DNA of 64,000 nt from Erythroxylum novogranatense (Eukaryota; Streptophyta; Magnoliopsida; Malpighiales; Erythroxylaceae), in NCBI GenBank assembly GCA_029891385.1, contig CM057227.1, forward strand, positions 60,885,567 to 60,949,566. The letters are read 5' to 3'. The notes under the pieces are model-generated. The model ran no database searches. It was not told the origin of the DNA and saw only the letters and a list, made by a program, of their open reading frames with translations. The position numbers and the translations under genes are program-made. Below, one piece after another: positions 13,001 through 24,290 of this stretch; the first letter of the stretch is position 1, and each line of letters opens with the position of its first letter.

Positions 13001-14491
13001 TTGCCTTTGGTCTCATTTTAAAGCCTTCTCCGGCTGCTGCAAGTGGCAAAGGAGCTCGTTTCGGACTCCCCATGTGTTTCACTTGCCACATGATCGCTTA
13101 TGAATGTGCGATACGTCTGTTTATAGACCGACCCAAACCGATTGATGTGTTAAGTGTTTTTGCTTTGTTTGGAATGTGCTGCATTTATCGTGATGCATTT
13201 CATGTTCTTAAATGGCTTGAAATTACGACAAATGAGAAATTTGGGATTTTCCAACGATGATGGTTTGAAAGCGGTTTGTAAATGTTTATGAAAGATTTTG
13301 AAAAATTAAAGAGTTTTGGAAAATAAATCTTGATGTTTTGAGCAAAAAAGCAAGGTTTGAAAATATTTAAACTTATCATTTGTTTAATAAACATGTTATC
13401 CACGAGCTTAGAGCTCACCCCCTTCATCCTCATCTCCAGATATTGACGGGAGATTGGATGAAAGACATCGAGATATCGATATTTGTACATGATTTGTACT
13501 TGTGTATTTGGTTTAAGTTTTATGGAAATGAATTATGGCTTAGAATGCCATTAGAACATTGTAAGCTTTTGGTTCATAATGTATTTTGGATTATGCAATT
13601 TTGTAAGATTTCGGTTTATGGAATTAACCAAAGTTTTGACTATGGATAGTGTTTATTGGTTTTGTATATAAAAGTGAATTGATTTATGAATGTATTTGGG
13701 ATATGTTTATATGAATATGGATGAATGTCTTGGATGATGGAATATGAGTTTTAATGTGATCATTATGAATTGTTATGAAAATGATTTGAAGTGGATTAGC
13801 AATAGGTTTGCGTTTTGCTGAGATCCCGGACGGAGGGCCCGGTTGATCATGATGTATGTGTGAGGTTATTACAAGTGAAAATTTACTATTTGTAGATTTT
13901 TGGATAGGTTAAAGTGCAGTCGTTATGCTGTCGGATTTTATATGACAGTATATGAATAAGAGAAATTTGAGTATGATTGTATGATTTGATTAACATGAAT
14001 ATGAGTTTAAGAAAACAGTTCCAAAGAGGGAAACTGTTTGATATGAAAATAAAATGGATTAAATGATGAAAGAAACGAACAAAATTTTCACCGATTTCGG
14101 ATGGATTAGTCATAAGGGTTTCCAACGCGTCAGGTTTTTATGTTCTCACTTTCGGATGTCGAAATTTGATCATATGCTTTCGAGACCACCGCTTGTATAC
14201 TTTGTTTTCAAGTTCTCTAGTTATTTGCAGTTGAATTCATTTGGTACATGATGTGATCCGATTCATTGTTTTCGTTCCGTTTCGGATTCGATCCGTATTT
14301 GATTCGACTTCATTGACATTTGATATCGGTAGGATTCGATCCTTTTAGCCTCACATTTGTTTCATGTCATTTTCTTTGGTTTTCGATTTTCTTTCCGCCT
14401 CAAGAGTGGTTAAGAGTGATCATATTCAGTTTAAGCAGTGGAGTTATAGTGGTAAGTGTAAGAAGTTGGGTTCCGGAAACGGGATCCAACA
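10027..14491 (+). mobile_element. 4.46-kb solo LTR of a Tekay/Del-like gypsy, plus orientation
   Basis: Begins TGTTGGACCCCGAACC and ends GAAACGGGATCCAACA, with a perfect 5-bp duplication TCATA (10022-10026, 14492-14496). No gag, pol, PBS or polypurine tract is present, so it is a solo LTR left by LTR-LTR recombination. In order it holds loose ~180-bp units around a palindrome cluster (10380-11890), a GA-rich tract (11970-12060), a block near 12990-13090 shared with the LTRs at 14509-14590 and 26530-26620, the GAGCT hairpin at 13404-13416, and a CCGG hairpin near 13826-13842. Small ORFs inside (12991-13260 and others) are not genes. Same LTR family as 25259-29769. Confidence 0.85.
10727..10909. 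repeat. Six TGTCCGTT/AACGGACA palindromes in the solo LTR
   Basis: Three pairs: 10727-10747 with 10751-10765, 10799-10818 (degenerate) with 10821-10837, and 10872-10888 with 10893-10909. Each is an inverted repeat with arms of 7-10 bp and a single central base. The centre is A in the first member and T in the second (except in the degenerate 10799 copy), so the two members of a pair are reverse complements of each other. The last pair also creates the perfect 20-mer AACGGACATGCATGTCCGTT (10881-10900). The tail AGCTACGGGTCA follows the first and third pairs. Confidence 0.9.
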
Positions 14492-14496
14492 TCATA

Positions 14497-15724
14497 TGTA
14501 GCCTTGAACTTATGGGAGTCCGTGAGGAGCTCCAAGGCCACTAGCGGGCAGGCGGGAGAAGACTATGAAATAGACAAGTGCACTTGACTCTTAAAGGACC
14601 ACCACAAACCTATATAAACATGCATTTCACATAATTCGCACATAATCGCCCAAAATGGCATTTTTCTGAAATCACATGTTCTAATATTTTTCACTTGACA
14701 AACACTTTTTACAAATATTTCCATGCAAAAGACACACAATACAAGTTTAAAACATCCCAAAGAGTGATAAATACAACATTGGTAAGTCATTGGAAAGCAA
14801 TAAATGGCATTTATGACAAAATCTTTAATATGCTTATTAACTCAATTATTAAAAAATCACCCACCTTAATTCCTTTAGCTCTAAGCTTGATCAATTTGCC
14901 TTTCCTCTAACTCCTCTTGCCTCTCTTGCCCTTCATCAAAACACAAGAATCCCAACATTACAAGGGATATCAAAATTGGGCAATTTTAAGCAATAAAAGC
15001 ATGAAATTGATTCTATATAACCTTACCCATACTTTTCCTAAGCTATTAGAATCAAAACCCATCAAAGATTTCCAAAAGATTTTGAAAATAACTCACCTAA
15101 AAAGCCACCCAAGAAATTCACTCCTTGCCTCTAGTGGAGGATTTCCCCTTCCTCTTCCTTTTTCCTTCTTAAAGAACTCTTAAATTCACCTTTCTAAAGC
15201 AAGAAATGACAAAAATCCCTAACCTCTTCTTCTTCTTCTTCTTCTCCTTTACTCCACCGAAGGTCTCTCTCCCTCTCTCTTTCTTTGTAAGTTTCGTAAG
15301 TCTTCTCTCCAAAGACTTAGTTAATTTGTTTCTTAACTTTAAAACCTAAGCCAAAAACTACGTAGTTTCACTCTTCCTCTCTTCATACATGCAAATTTCG
15401 TCCCCTTCATTCTCTCATACAACCACAAGCCCATTTTCTTCTTTCTTTCTTCTTTTAATGATACTAAAAGACTAAAATGCCCCTCCTTATGAGTCTTATA
15501 CTTTAAGAACCTAAGGATCTACCTAAAATGACCTTACTCATCTTATTTCTTTACTTACTAATTCCATACAAAACTCTAATTTTAACTAAACCCCTCCATT
15601 AGTTTTTTTATTAACTTAAACACTAAAACCTCAAATTATTCTAACCAAAAGAAATTACGCAAACTAAACCTCAAAATAAATTAAACATGCTTATTTAATA
15701 AGAAAGAGGAATCGGGACCCAACA
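14497..15724 (-). mobile_element. 3' LTR of gypsy element A, right part
   Basis: On the minus strand the LTR starts TGTTGGGTCCCGATTC at 15724, directly after the polypurine tract. It runs through a CTT-rich stretch (15213-15246) and the conserved block with GAGCTCCAAGGCCACTAGCG near 14530, then meets the solo LTR at its TCATA duplication. Short ORFs here are spurious. Confidence 0.75.
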
Positions 15725-17705
15725 TTTCTTCCCCGCTTAAAAGAATTTCGTCCTCGAAATTCTTACCTGAAGCAATGAAGAGATGAGGATACTTCTCCTT
15801 CATAGCTTCCAATGGCTCCCACGTGGCCTCTTCCACCGAATGGTTCCTCGATAAGACTTTTACTAGCTGCACTGTCTTGTTCCTGAGAACCTTCTCTTTT
15901 GTATCCAAAATCTGCACTGGAAGCTCCTCATAACTCAAATCATCACTCAACTGAATTTCATCGGCTTGAATGACATGCGAAGGATCTGATCGGTATCTCC
16001 TCAGCATAGAAACATGAAAGACATCATGAATCTGGGATAGCTTAAGAGGCAATGCTAACTTGTAAGCCAACGGACAAATCCTCTGCAGAATCTCATAAGG
16101 CCCCACATATCTTGGATTGAGTTTACCCTTCTTACCAAATCTCAGAATCCCTTTCCAAGGAGAAGTCTTAAGAAAAACTTTCTCGCCTACCTCATACTCC
16201 ATCTCCTTCCGGTGAGCATCTTCATAACTTTTCATCCTGTCATCTTAATAAACTCTGGACCCAAAAGTTTCCTGTCTCCCTCTTCATCCCAACATACTGG
16301 AGTCCTACATCTCCTCCCATATAGGGCTTCATAAGGAGCCATCTGAATGCTCGAATGATACGAATTATTGTAAACAAATTCGATCAATGGCAAGCGTTCA
16401 TCCCATACTCCCTTAAAATCCATTACACATGCCCTAAGCATCCCCTCCAGGGTCCGAATAGTCCTCTCAGATTGTCCATCTGTCTGAGGATGGAAGGCAG
16501 TGCTAAAACTCAACTTAGTGCCCAAAGCTTCCTGCAAACTTCTCCAAAATCTCGAAGTAAAGCGAGGATCCCTATCAGACACTATCGAATCCGGGATCCC
16601 ATGCAATCTAACAATCTCATCAATGTACTTCTTGGCTAGCATATGCAGAGGAACAGTTTGTTTGATTGCTAGAAAATAGGTTGACTTCGTCAATCTATCC
16701 ATAATCACCCATATGGCGTCATGCCTCCTACTGGTCTTAGGCAACCCCATCAAAAAAGTCCATGGTCACTTTCTGCCACTTCCACTTAAGAATGGATAAT
16801 GGCCTTAACTAGCATGAAGGTTCCTGGTGTTCAGCCTTGATTTGCTGACACACTAGTATACTCGGCCACATCTTTCTTCATACCTCTCCACCAGAAATGC
16901 TCCTTAAGATCCTTGTACATCCTAGTGCTACCTGGATGCATAGCATAAGGCGCATTGTACACCTCATCCAGAATCTCATCCTTCACCTCCTTGACATCTG
17001 GAATACAGAGCCTATTTCTGATTGTCAGAAGTCCATCATCACTTACCACCATGTCAGACTTCTTGCCCTGCTGAACCTCTTCTCTCAGTTTACTCAGTTT
17101 TGCATCCTGAACCTGTAACGCTCTCATTTTTTCTCTGAGGATCGGTCTCATCCTAAAAGTGGCAACCACACAATCAGACTCCTCCTGCTTCAAACTGATT
17201 CTGAGCTTAGCCATCTCTTCCAATAGCGGCAGATAGACTGTCTGAACATTTGCTATGGAAGACTTCCTGCTCAAGGCATTTGCTATACATTTGCCTTGCC
17301 TGGATGGTACTTAATCAACAGATCATAGTCTTTAAGTAGTTCAATCCACCTCCTCTGTCTCAAATTCAGCTCCTTCTGACTCAACAGGTATTTGAGACTC
17401 TTGTGATCAGTAAAGATCCTAGTCTGAACCCCATACAAATAATACCTCCAGATCTTCAAGGCAAAGATCACAGCTGCCAATTCCAGATCGTGGGTCGGAT
17501 CGTGGGTCGGATAATTTAACTCATAAGGTTTTAGTTGCCGTGAGGCATATGCTATCACCTTATCTCCCTGCATCAGTACACAACCCAAACCCTTTTTGGA
17601 AGCATCGCTATATACTGTATAACTCCCCTCTCCTGTGGGCAAAGCCAAAACTGGAGCACTAGTAAATCTGTGCTTGAGCTCCTCAAAGCTTTGCTAGCAT
17701 TCATC
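15725..17705 (-). pseudogene. Element A pol 3' half: RNase H, integrase, chromodomain (broken)
   Basis: Minus-strand Ty3/gypsy (Tekay/Del-like chromovirus) polyprotein, closely similar to the 43.7-46.4 kb copy. Reading 5' to 3': the end of RT and RNase H (17283-17700; [26 protein letters not shown]) with an in-frame TAG in place of a CAG codon near 17695 and a small THDP duplication. Integrase follows (16232-17274; [31 protein letters not shown] carry the D, D, E residues), but a frameshift and deletion near 16800-16860 remove the zinc-finger cysteines. The chromodomain region lies at 15725-16235 (HSVEEATWEPLEAMKEKYPHLF). The polypurine tract AGCGGGGAAGAAA abuts the LTR. Gag, protease and most of RT are missing; at about 17706 the sequence switches to element B. 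Confidence 0.85.
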
Positions 17706-18900
17706 ACTCCAAATCTCAGCACACCATACCAAGACGACACTTTCAGAAATACTCTGTCTCCAACATTATATTCCGTATTTGTTCAATGCTGATCCACAAA
17801 GCTTTTTTGTCTATCCTGAGTTGCTTTTATTAAAATCCTGATCAATTTCACCTTCGATACATTATCTGTATCAGTTCTGGACCTTCAATTATTCTCAAAC
17901 CTTCCTCATCCCAATATAGAGGCGATCGACATTTTCTGTCAAACAACGCCTCATACGATGCCATTCCAATGCTGCTGTGATAAATGATTGTTATAAGCAA
18001 ACTTAGTCAATGCTATGTACTAATCCCAAGCTTCCTGAAACTCCAATACACATGCTCTGAACATATCCTCAACAATCTTGATAGTTCTCTCACTCTATCC
18101 GTCTTTCTGAGGATGAAATGTTGTACTGAAATTTAACTGTGCACCTATAGTTGACTATAAGCTCTTCTAGAATCACAAATAAATCTGGGATCTTCGTCTG
18201 ATACAATAGACACTGGAACTCCATCCAGTCTTACAATCTCAATCACATATCTCCGAGCCAACTGGTCTGATGTATTAATCTACTGTACTAGTATGAAATG
18301 AGTTGACTTAGTTAATCGGTCCACGACAACCCATATTGCATCATTTTGCCTCGGAGTCTTAGGTAATCCAATTATCAAATCCATGGTAATTTGTTCCCAT
18401 TTCTACTCTAAAATAGGTAACGAATGCAATTTTCCAACTAGGGCCTGATGCTCAACCTTAACCTGCTGGCATGTTATACATTTAGAAACAAACTCCATGA
18501 CTTGCTTTTTCATTATAGGCCACCAAAAATGTTGATTCAGTGTGTTATACGTCTTGGTGGTACTAGGATGCATTGCATAAATGGCCATATAAGTTTCTTT
18601 TAAAATTTCCTTCCTCAGATCATCAACATTAGGCACATATAGTCTTTGCTTGAGCCATAATGTATCATCTCTAAATTCAAACTCAGAATCTGTATTCTTC
18701 TTAATTTTCTCAATCAATTTCACCATTTCAGGATATTTACTCTGTACTTTTCTGATCCGATCATGCAACATTGGCCTCAGTTTCAATGTAGCTGCCAATG
18801 CTTCATTATGCTATAGATTCAACTCTACATTCAAAGCTCTTGGCTGAATCAGGCTTGGTAACCTCAATAATTGAATCTGAGCTACACTGTTATTCGACTT
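17706..18900 (-). pseudogene. Element B integrase, degenerate and 3'-truncated
   Basis: Minus-strand integrase of a second gypsy element. The H2C2 finger region is legible at 18403-18798 (YNTLNQHFWWPIMKKQVMEFVSKCITCQQVKVEHQALVGKL). The catalytic core at about 17880-18400 is broken by many stops. The C-terminal part near 17710-17800 still reads DRVFLKVSSWYGVLRFG and then stops matching where element A begins. It is diverged from A and from the intact Tekay, and is an older copy. Confidence 0.8.
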
Positions 18901-18999
18901 TCTGCTCAAAGCATCAGCCACTACATTAGCCTTCCCTGGATGACACTCAATTGTGCAATCATAGTCTTTCTGTAACTCTATCTATCTTCTCTGTCTCAT

Positions 19000-20240
19000 G
19001 TTCAGCTCTTTCTGGCTTAACAAGTACTTCAAGCTCTTATGATTAGTCTATATCTATAATGTCTCGCTATATACGTAATGTCTCCAAATCTTTAGAGTAA
19101 AAACTACTACTATAAGCTCTAAATCATGTATCGGGTAATTCACCTTGTGAGAACCTAATTGTCTTGATGCATAGGCTACCACCTTACCATACTGCATCAA
19201 TACACATCCCAGTCCCTGATGCGACACATCACTGTATACCACATATCTACCAGATCCTGATCGAATAGTCAACACTGGCGCTGTAATCAATCGATGTTTC
19301 AACTCTTCAAAACTTTTCTGGCACTCATCATTCCATCTAAATGCTACATTTTTCCTCAGAAGTTTAGTCAGAGGGCCTAAGATTAAAGAAAACCCTTTGA
19401 CAAACCTTCGGTAATAACCAGTTAATTCGAGGAAACTCCAGATCTGTGATACATTCTTTAGTGTCTCCCATCTCATCACTGCTTCAATTTTCACTGGATC
19501 CACCCAAATACCATGTCCCGTTATTGTATGACCTAAAAATAATACCTGATTTAGCCAAAATTTACATTTACTGAATTTGACATATAATTGTTTTTCTCTT
19601 ATAGTCTGCAAAATTATTCTTAGATGCTTAACATGTTCCTCATTGCTTCTTGAATACACCAGAATGTTATCAATGAACATAATTACAAACTGGTCCAGGT
19701 ACGATTGAAACACCTTATTCATTAATGCCATAAATACAACTAGTACATTAGTTAACCTAAATGGCATTACTAAGAACTCAAGATGTCTATACCTGCATCT
19801 GAAAGCACTTTTTGGTATGTCAGTCTCTGTTACCTTTAGCTAATTTTACACAGATCTCAAATCAAGTTTAGTGAATACTTGAGCTCCTTGCAATTGATCA
19901 AACAAGTCATCAATTCTAGGCAACGGGTATTTATTCTTCACTATAACCCTGTTAAGTTGCCTATAATCAATGTACAACCTCATAGTACCATCCTTCTTCT
20001 TTACAAACATACTGGAGAGCCCCAAGGTGAAACATTAGGTCTAATGAATCCCCTATCAAACAACTCCTGCAATTGAACCTTCAACTCCTTTAGCTCCATA
20101 GGTGCCATCCTATATGGAGGAATGGATATAGAAGTAATACCTAGAGCTAAGTCAATTATGAACTCTGTTTCTCGATCTAGAGGCAAACCAAGTAATTCAG
20201 CAGGAAATACATCCTGGAATTCCTTAACCACAGGAATATC
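19000..20240 (-). pseudogene. Element B reverse transcriptase and RNase H, degenerate
   Basis: RT N-terminus at 20001-20231 ([49 protein letters not shown]). The middle is frameshifted. RT palm to RNase H is at 19054-19767. The active site reads FIDN where FIDD is expected (Asn codon near 19666), and MPFGLTN reads MPFRLTN, so RT is dead. RNase H begins [17 protein letters not shown], where the family has SDAS. Most differences from the family are G-to-A or C-to-T type changes. Confidence 0.85.
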
Positions 20241-20249
20241 CTGTACACT

Positions 20250-21964
20250 CTATTCAGCTCGAGTATCAATCACGTAGGCTAGATAGGCCTCACATCCACT
20301 ATACATTAACTTCAAAGCACTAATAAGTGAAATCAGTCTGGATGGCATTGCTTGGCTAATGCCTCTGAATACTGCTCTCAGTTGATCAGGAGACTCTAAA
20401 ATCACTTCCTTCTTATAGCAATTCATAATGGCCCTATGAGCAATGAGCCAATCTATGCCTAAGATAACATCTATCTCCTTCAACTGTAAAACAATCAAAT
20501 CCGCTGCCAATTTGGCCTAATCAATGTGAATCAGACACTTCTTACAAAACTCCCCAATCACTGTAGTACTACCAATCAATGTACTCACCTCTAATCCACA
20601 TCTCAAAAACTCTCTATCACAATGTAATCTAGATGCCATGTGCGGTGTGATAAATGAATGCGTAGATCTAGGATCTAGCAATTTGTAAACCTCAAAAGTA
20701 AATAATGATAACACACCTGTGACAACATCTGGAGAATCTTGAGCCTCTTGTCTTGTTATGGCATAAACTCTGGCTTGAGAGTGTAACTGATTGCTTCGCA
20801 TCTCAATCCTCCTAGTAACACTTCTATAGCTCATCCTACCTCTGTCACGACTTCTCTGTCTAGTCCCACTAGCTCAGCTTTGTTGAATAGTAGGTTTTGT
20901 TACTCTATTCCCTCTCCCACCAGACTGTGCTCTAGACATCAATGTACAATCTCTGATCTGATGATCATATGAGCCACACCGAAGGCAGGCTCCCGTCAAT
21001 CTCCAGCATACACCACTATGCTTATTCCTATAATGCTGATAAGTTAGCAACTGACACGATGTTGCACCTATATTATTCCTAGTCTAAGTAAAACCATCCC
21101 CCTATCTAAATCCTTACTGTCTAGATCCAGCTGGTGGTTTGAATGCTCGGGTTTGATGTTTATTGAACCTTTTGCTAGAACCACCCTGAGACTCACTGGG
21201 CCTCTTCTGACCAATTTCTGACCTCTACTCAGATTGATTATCCCTCAATAATTGCTTCATTCAGGTCAGGGCTGGTCTGAGCTCAGTGAAACTGCTCAAA
21301 TTAGTAAGGGCTAGCCTTGTCCAATTTCCATGTTCAAGTCATCTTCAAATCTTTTGCATTTATCTGCCTCAATAGGAATTAAGATAGAAGTAAACCTCAT
21401 CATCTCATTAAATCTAATTTCATAATCAGCTATAAACATTCCACCTTGTTTCAGATCTATGAACTCCTTCATCTTCTTATACATGTATACCTGGGCCATA
21501 TAATTTTCTCTGAAAGCCCTCATAAAGTCTCCCCAAGCTAAAGTACAAGGCCTAGTGGCACTGTCGGGAATAGTCTTCCACTATTGATAAGTTGGTCTTT
21601 GTAGCAAAGAAATGGCATAGTCAAACCTCTCGTCTGACTCACAGTCCATCTGATCAAATACTCGTTCTATCCACTCTAACCATCCCTTAGCTTCTGCAGG
21701 CCCTGTACTGCCATAAAAATCTACAGCTCCTTACTTTCACAGTTTGTCATACCTCCTTTCCCTTCTTTTAGGAATTTTTAGAGGCACTTGCTCAGGTCGA
21801 GATACTGACGACTCCCTACTAGCTCCTTCCGATCTCAGGTTAGCAAAGTGTTCCATTTGTTGACCTACGTCGGATAACTTGTAATACACAACAACTTCAA
21901 TTACCATCCTACATTTCCACAACATTTCACATTTAATATCACCACATATTGGATGCCAAACCAT
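20250..21964 (-). pseudogene. Element B gag and protease, degenerate
   Basis: Gag N-terminus at 21737-21964 (GQQMEHFANLRSEGASRESS) and mid-gag at 21311-21523 (MRAFRENYMAQVYMYKKMKEF, family form W..F...Y.). An intact CCHC zinc knuckle CLRCGSYDHQIRDC lies near 20944-20988. Protease is at 20517-20834 with the active-site region LLDPRSTHSFI (family DPGSTHSF or DSGSTHSF). The C-terminal part at 20250-20510 includes DVILGIDWLIAHRAIMNC. Stops and frameshifts separate the pieces. Confidence 0.8.
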
Positions 21965-21976
21965 GCTTTAATACCA
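21965..21976 (-). other. Element B primer-binding site
   Basis: On the minus strand TGGTATTAAAGC lies five bases after the LTR end. It differs at two positions from TGGTATCAGAGC, the usual complement of initiator tRNA-Met, and both are C/T or G/A transitions. The site confirms the orientation of B. Confidence 0.75.
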
Positions 21977-21980
21977 AAAA

Positions 21981-23216
21981 TGTAACACCCCATTTCCATC
22001 TGACATATGCACGTGCATCCATCGGATACACATGTACATGCCTGATAAAAATGACATGTTAACTATCTCACCTTCACTGTTCATAATATGGCATCATAAA
22101 CTAAACCACCAATCACATAATTTCTAAAATCCAAAATGTTATCATATTATATCAAAACCATAATTTACATTGTTTCATATAATACAATATCATCCATGTT
22201 TATACAACATTGACCTATGAACATAAACAACTCAGTACACACCGAATACTATAAACTCAAAAGAAACAACTATATCCTCAATCCCAGCTAACCAAACTTT
22301 GAGCCAAATCTGACTGTAACAATTGCACAAATATGCTTCCTCGGAGTCTTAGAAGCTAGGTCATCTTACTCTTGAACTTGAAAAGCAACGGTGTAATATT
22401 GATGTTTTGTGAACTCAACAGAGTAACCATCCTCGACAGTTAATTCTTTTCATAAAGCAAGATCAATCATAGTATGTAATCATACAATTTAGATCCACTT
22501 GACAAGTATCAAACACTATCAAAGATAAAACATTTCTCAGTTAAACAACTTAATCATATAACAACATTAAAACAACTTTGCAAATCATTCAACGGATTCA
22601 AATTATATGCGAATGTGATATGTATGAGACTCACGTTTATTTTTATGTTGTTCTGGCTGTGTGCTCTTACAATCACCCAAATCATTAGGTTCAGTCAATC
22701 AGTCTGTGACTCATTGATCATAGTGATCCACAGGCTCGAACCACATATACAAGAGATTAAAACTCTTATCAATAATATTATCAGTAGCAACATCAACCAC
22801 AACTCCTTTACATTACATGCATTGGCATGAAGTGCATGCCATAATTCAATCAAATTTAATCACTTTCATTTGCATGTAATATAACAGTATCTCACTCATA
22901 GTATCAATTACAGTAACAATCACAGTAGCAGTAGTCATCGGACTAAGTCCGACATTTAAATTTTCAGTTGAGAACCAAAAAATCATTTAGGTAGATGCAT
23001 TCACTTTCAATCAGCATTTCCAATATCATGCTCATTCATCAAAATGCCTCGAACAAATATTGTCCGAAATCCAGCACATAATTAGCACAATTTAGTACAG
23101 TTCAATAAGATAACAATACAATTTAGTAATGTACAAAACAATAAGGTGAGACCATCTTAGGTTACTCACAGTATGCTCTAAACAGTTATTGGCTTAAAGT
23201 CCCGACAATTTCTGGA
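21981..23216 (-). mobile_element. 5' LTR of element B, 3' part only
   Basis: Starts (plus strand) TGTAACACCCCATTTCC. No ORF. It holds a perfect hairpin TCGGAC-TAA-GTCCGA (22938-22952) and a decayed second one near 23049-23068; both are at positions equivalent to hairpins in the LTR at 57570. The segment at 22640-22760 is related to the hairpin row at 58176-58358 but lacks the repeats. The LTR is cut at about 23217 by the Sirevirus-like element; its 5' part would lie beyond the window. Confidence 0.7.
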
Positions 23217-24271
23217 TGCTGTTGTTTGAAGTAAATCACTTGTTAATATAGAAATCACATATAATATGTAAAATACACAAGCAAGGGGGGTTGAATTGTG
23301 TAATCTTTTCAAAGATATTAATATTTTGAGATTTCTTGGAATTTCTTTACAAAATTCAGATGATCACAAAAACACTTAACTAATATTGATAAGTAACGCA
23401 ATCGTAAGTAATATTATTTACTCTTTTAACAACAAGAAAATTAAAAGATAAAGGTTAGAGAGTAGACGTCGCGATTTTATATTGGTTCATCCTTAACCTT
23501 GGGCTACGTCCAGTCCTCATATTTTGTCTGAGATTTCACTATATTCTTCAACTTTACAAGTATTCTTTCTACACTTGCAGAGCCTCTTCAGGTCTCTCTC
23601 ACAAAATATTCTTTATTTGCTCTCCTAGCCTCTCCATGCTCTAGCCTTTCTTTCTCTATCTAGGAAAGATATTTTTGAACTTCACGTTATAGATGTATTT
23701 GCTCTCTTCTTTCACACTTTGAATACAGGAATTTTTAAGTATTGTACAATCAAATTTTCTCTCTTATAAAATAGTTATTTAGTCTTTGACTAGAACTAGT
23801 ATTTATAGCCTAAGTCTTTAACTGTCTTCTTGAGAAATTGTTTCTTGAATCTTCTAGAAACTGTTATTAGTTGAGTCTTGTAACTAACTCCAACTAACTA
23901 ACTGACTATTGTTCTAGAATAGCTTTCTTTTTGTATCTTCTAGTATAATAATTCTTCTGTAATCATGCTTCGTCTATTATCGTGCTTTGTCTGGTGTTGC
24001 GCTTCGTCTGGTATTGCGCTTCATCTGGTGTCGCACTTCATCTTTTGCTGATGTATCACCTGTTGCTGATGTATCCTCTGTTGTTAAATGTATCGTCTGT
24101 TGTAGATATATCGTTTGTTGCTGACCACATATCTTCTGGGTTTGACTAAGCGTTACTTACATTTTTCTGCACACTTAACCAAAACTTATCAAAACAATTC
24201 ATACATTTTTAAGATTATTATTATTTGATTGTCATCAAAATTAATAGAAGTAAAGCCTTCTTGAATTAAGA
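23217..24271 (-). mobile_element. 3' LTR of a Sirevirus-like Ty1/copia element
   Basis: A minus-oriented LTR of about 1.05 kb, containing GGGGGGTTGAATTGTG near 23286-23301, a tract typical of Sirevirus/Maximus LTRs. The right edge is set by the polypurine tract; the expected terminal TG reads TC. The left edge (23217-23220) is approximate because the partner LTR is outside the window. It sits inside the 5' LTR of B. Polypurine tract: 24272-24290. Confidence 0.65.
23961..24125. repeat. Short tandem array in the Sirevirus-like LTR
   Basis: About nine imperfect units of 17-20 bp: first a CTTCGTCTGGTRTTGCG type, then a GATGTATCRTCTGTTGCT type. The two unit types share the core CGTCTG. No coding potential. 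Confidence 0.8.
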
Positions 24272-24290
24272 ATCTCCCCCTTTTTGATGG
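24272..24290 (-). other. Polypurine tract of the Sirevirus-like element
   Basis: Minus strand reads CATCAAAAAGGGGGAGATT immediately before the LTR. This ATCAAAAAGGGGGAGATT form is characteristic of Sireviruses and fixes orientation and clade. Confidence 0.75.

Noticed and set aside
12991..13260. 89-codon ORF in the solo LTR
   Set aside because: Covers a DNA block conserved between LTRs on either strand orientation; the protein is not conserved.
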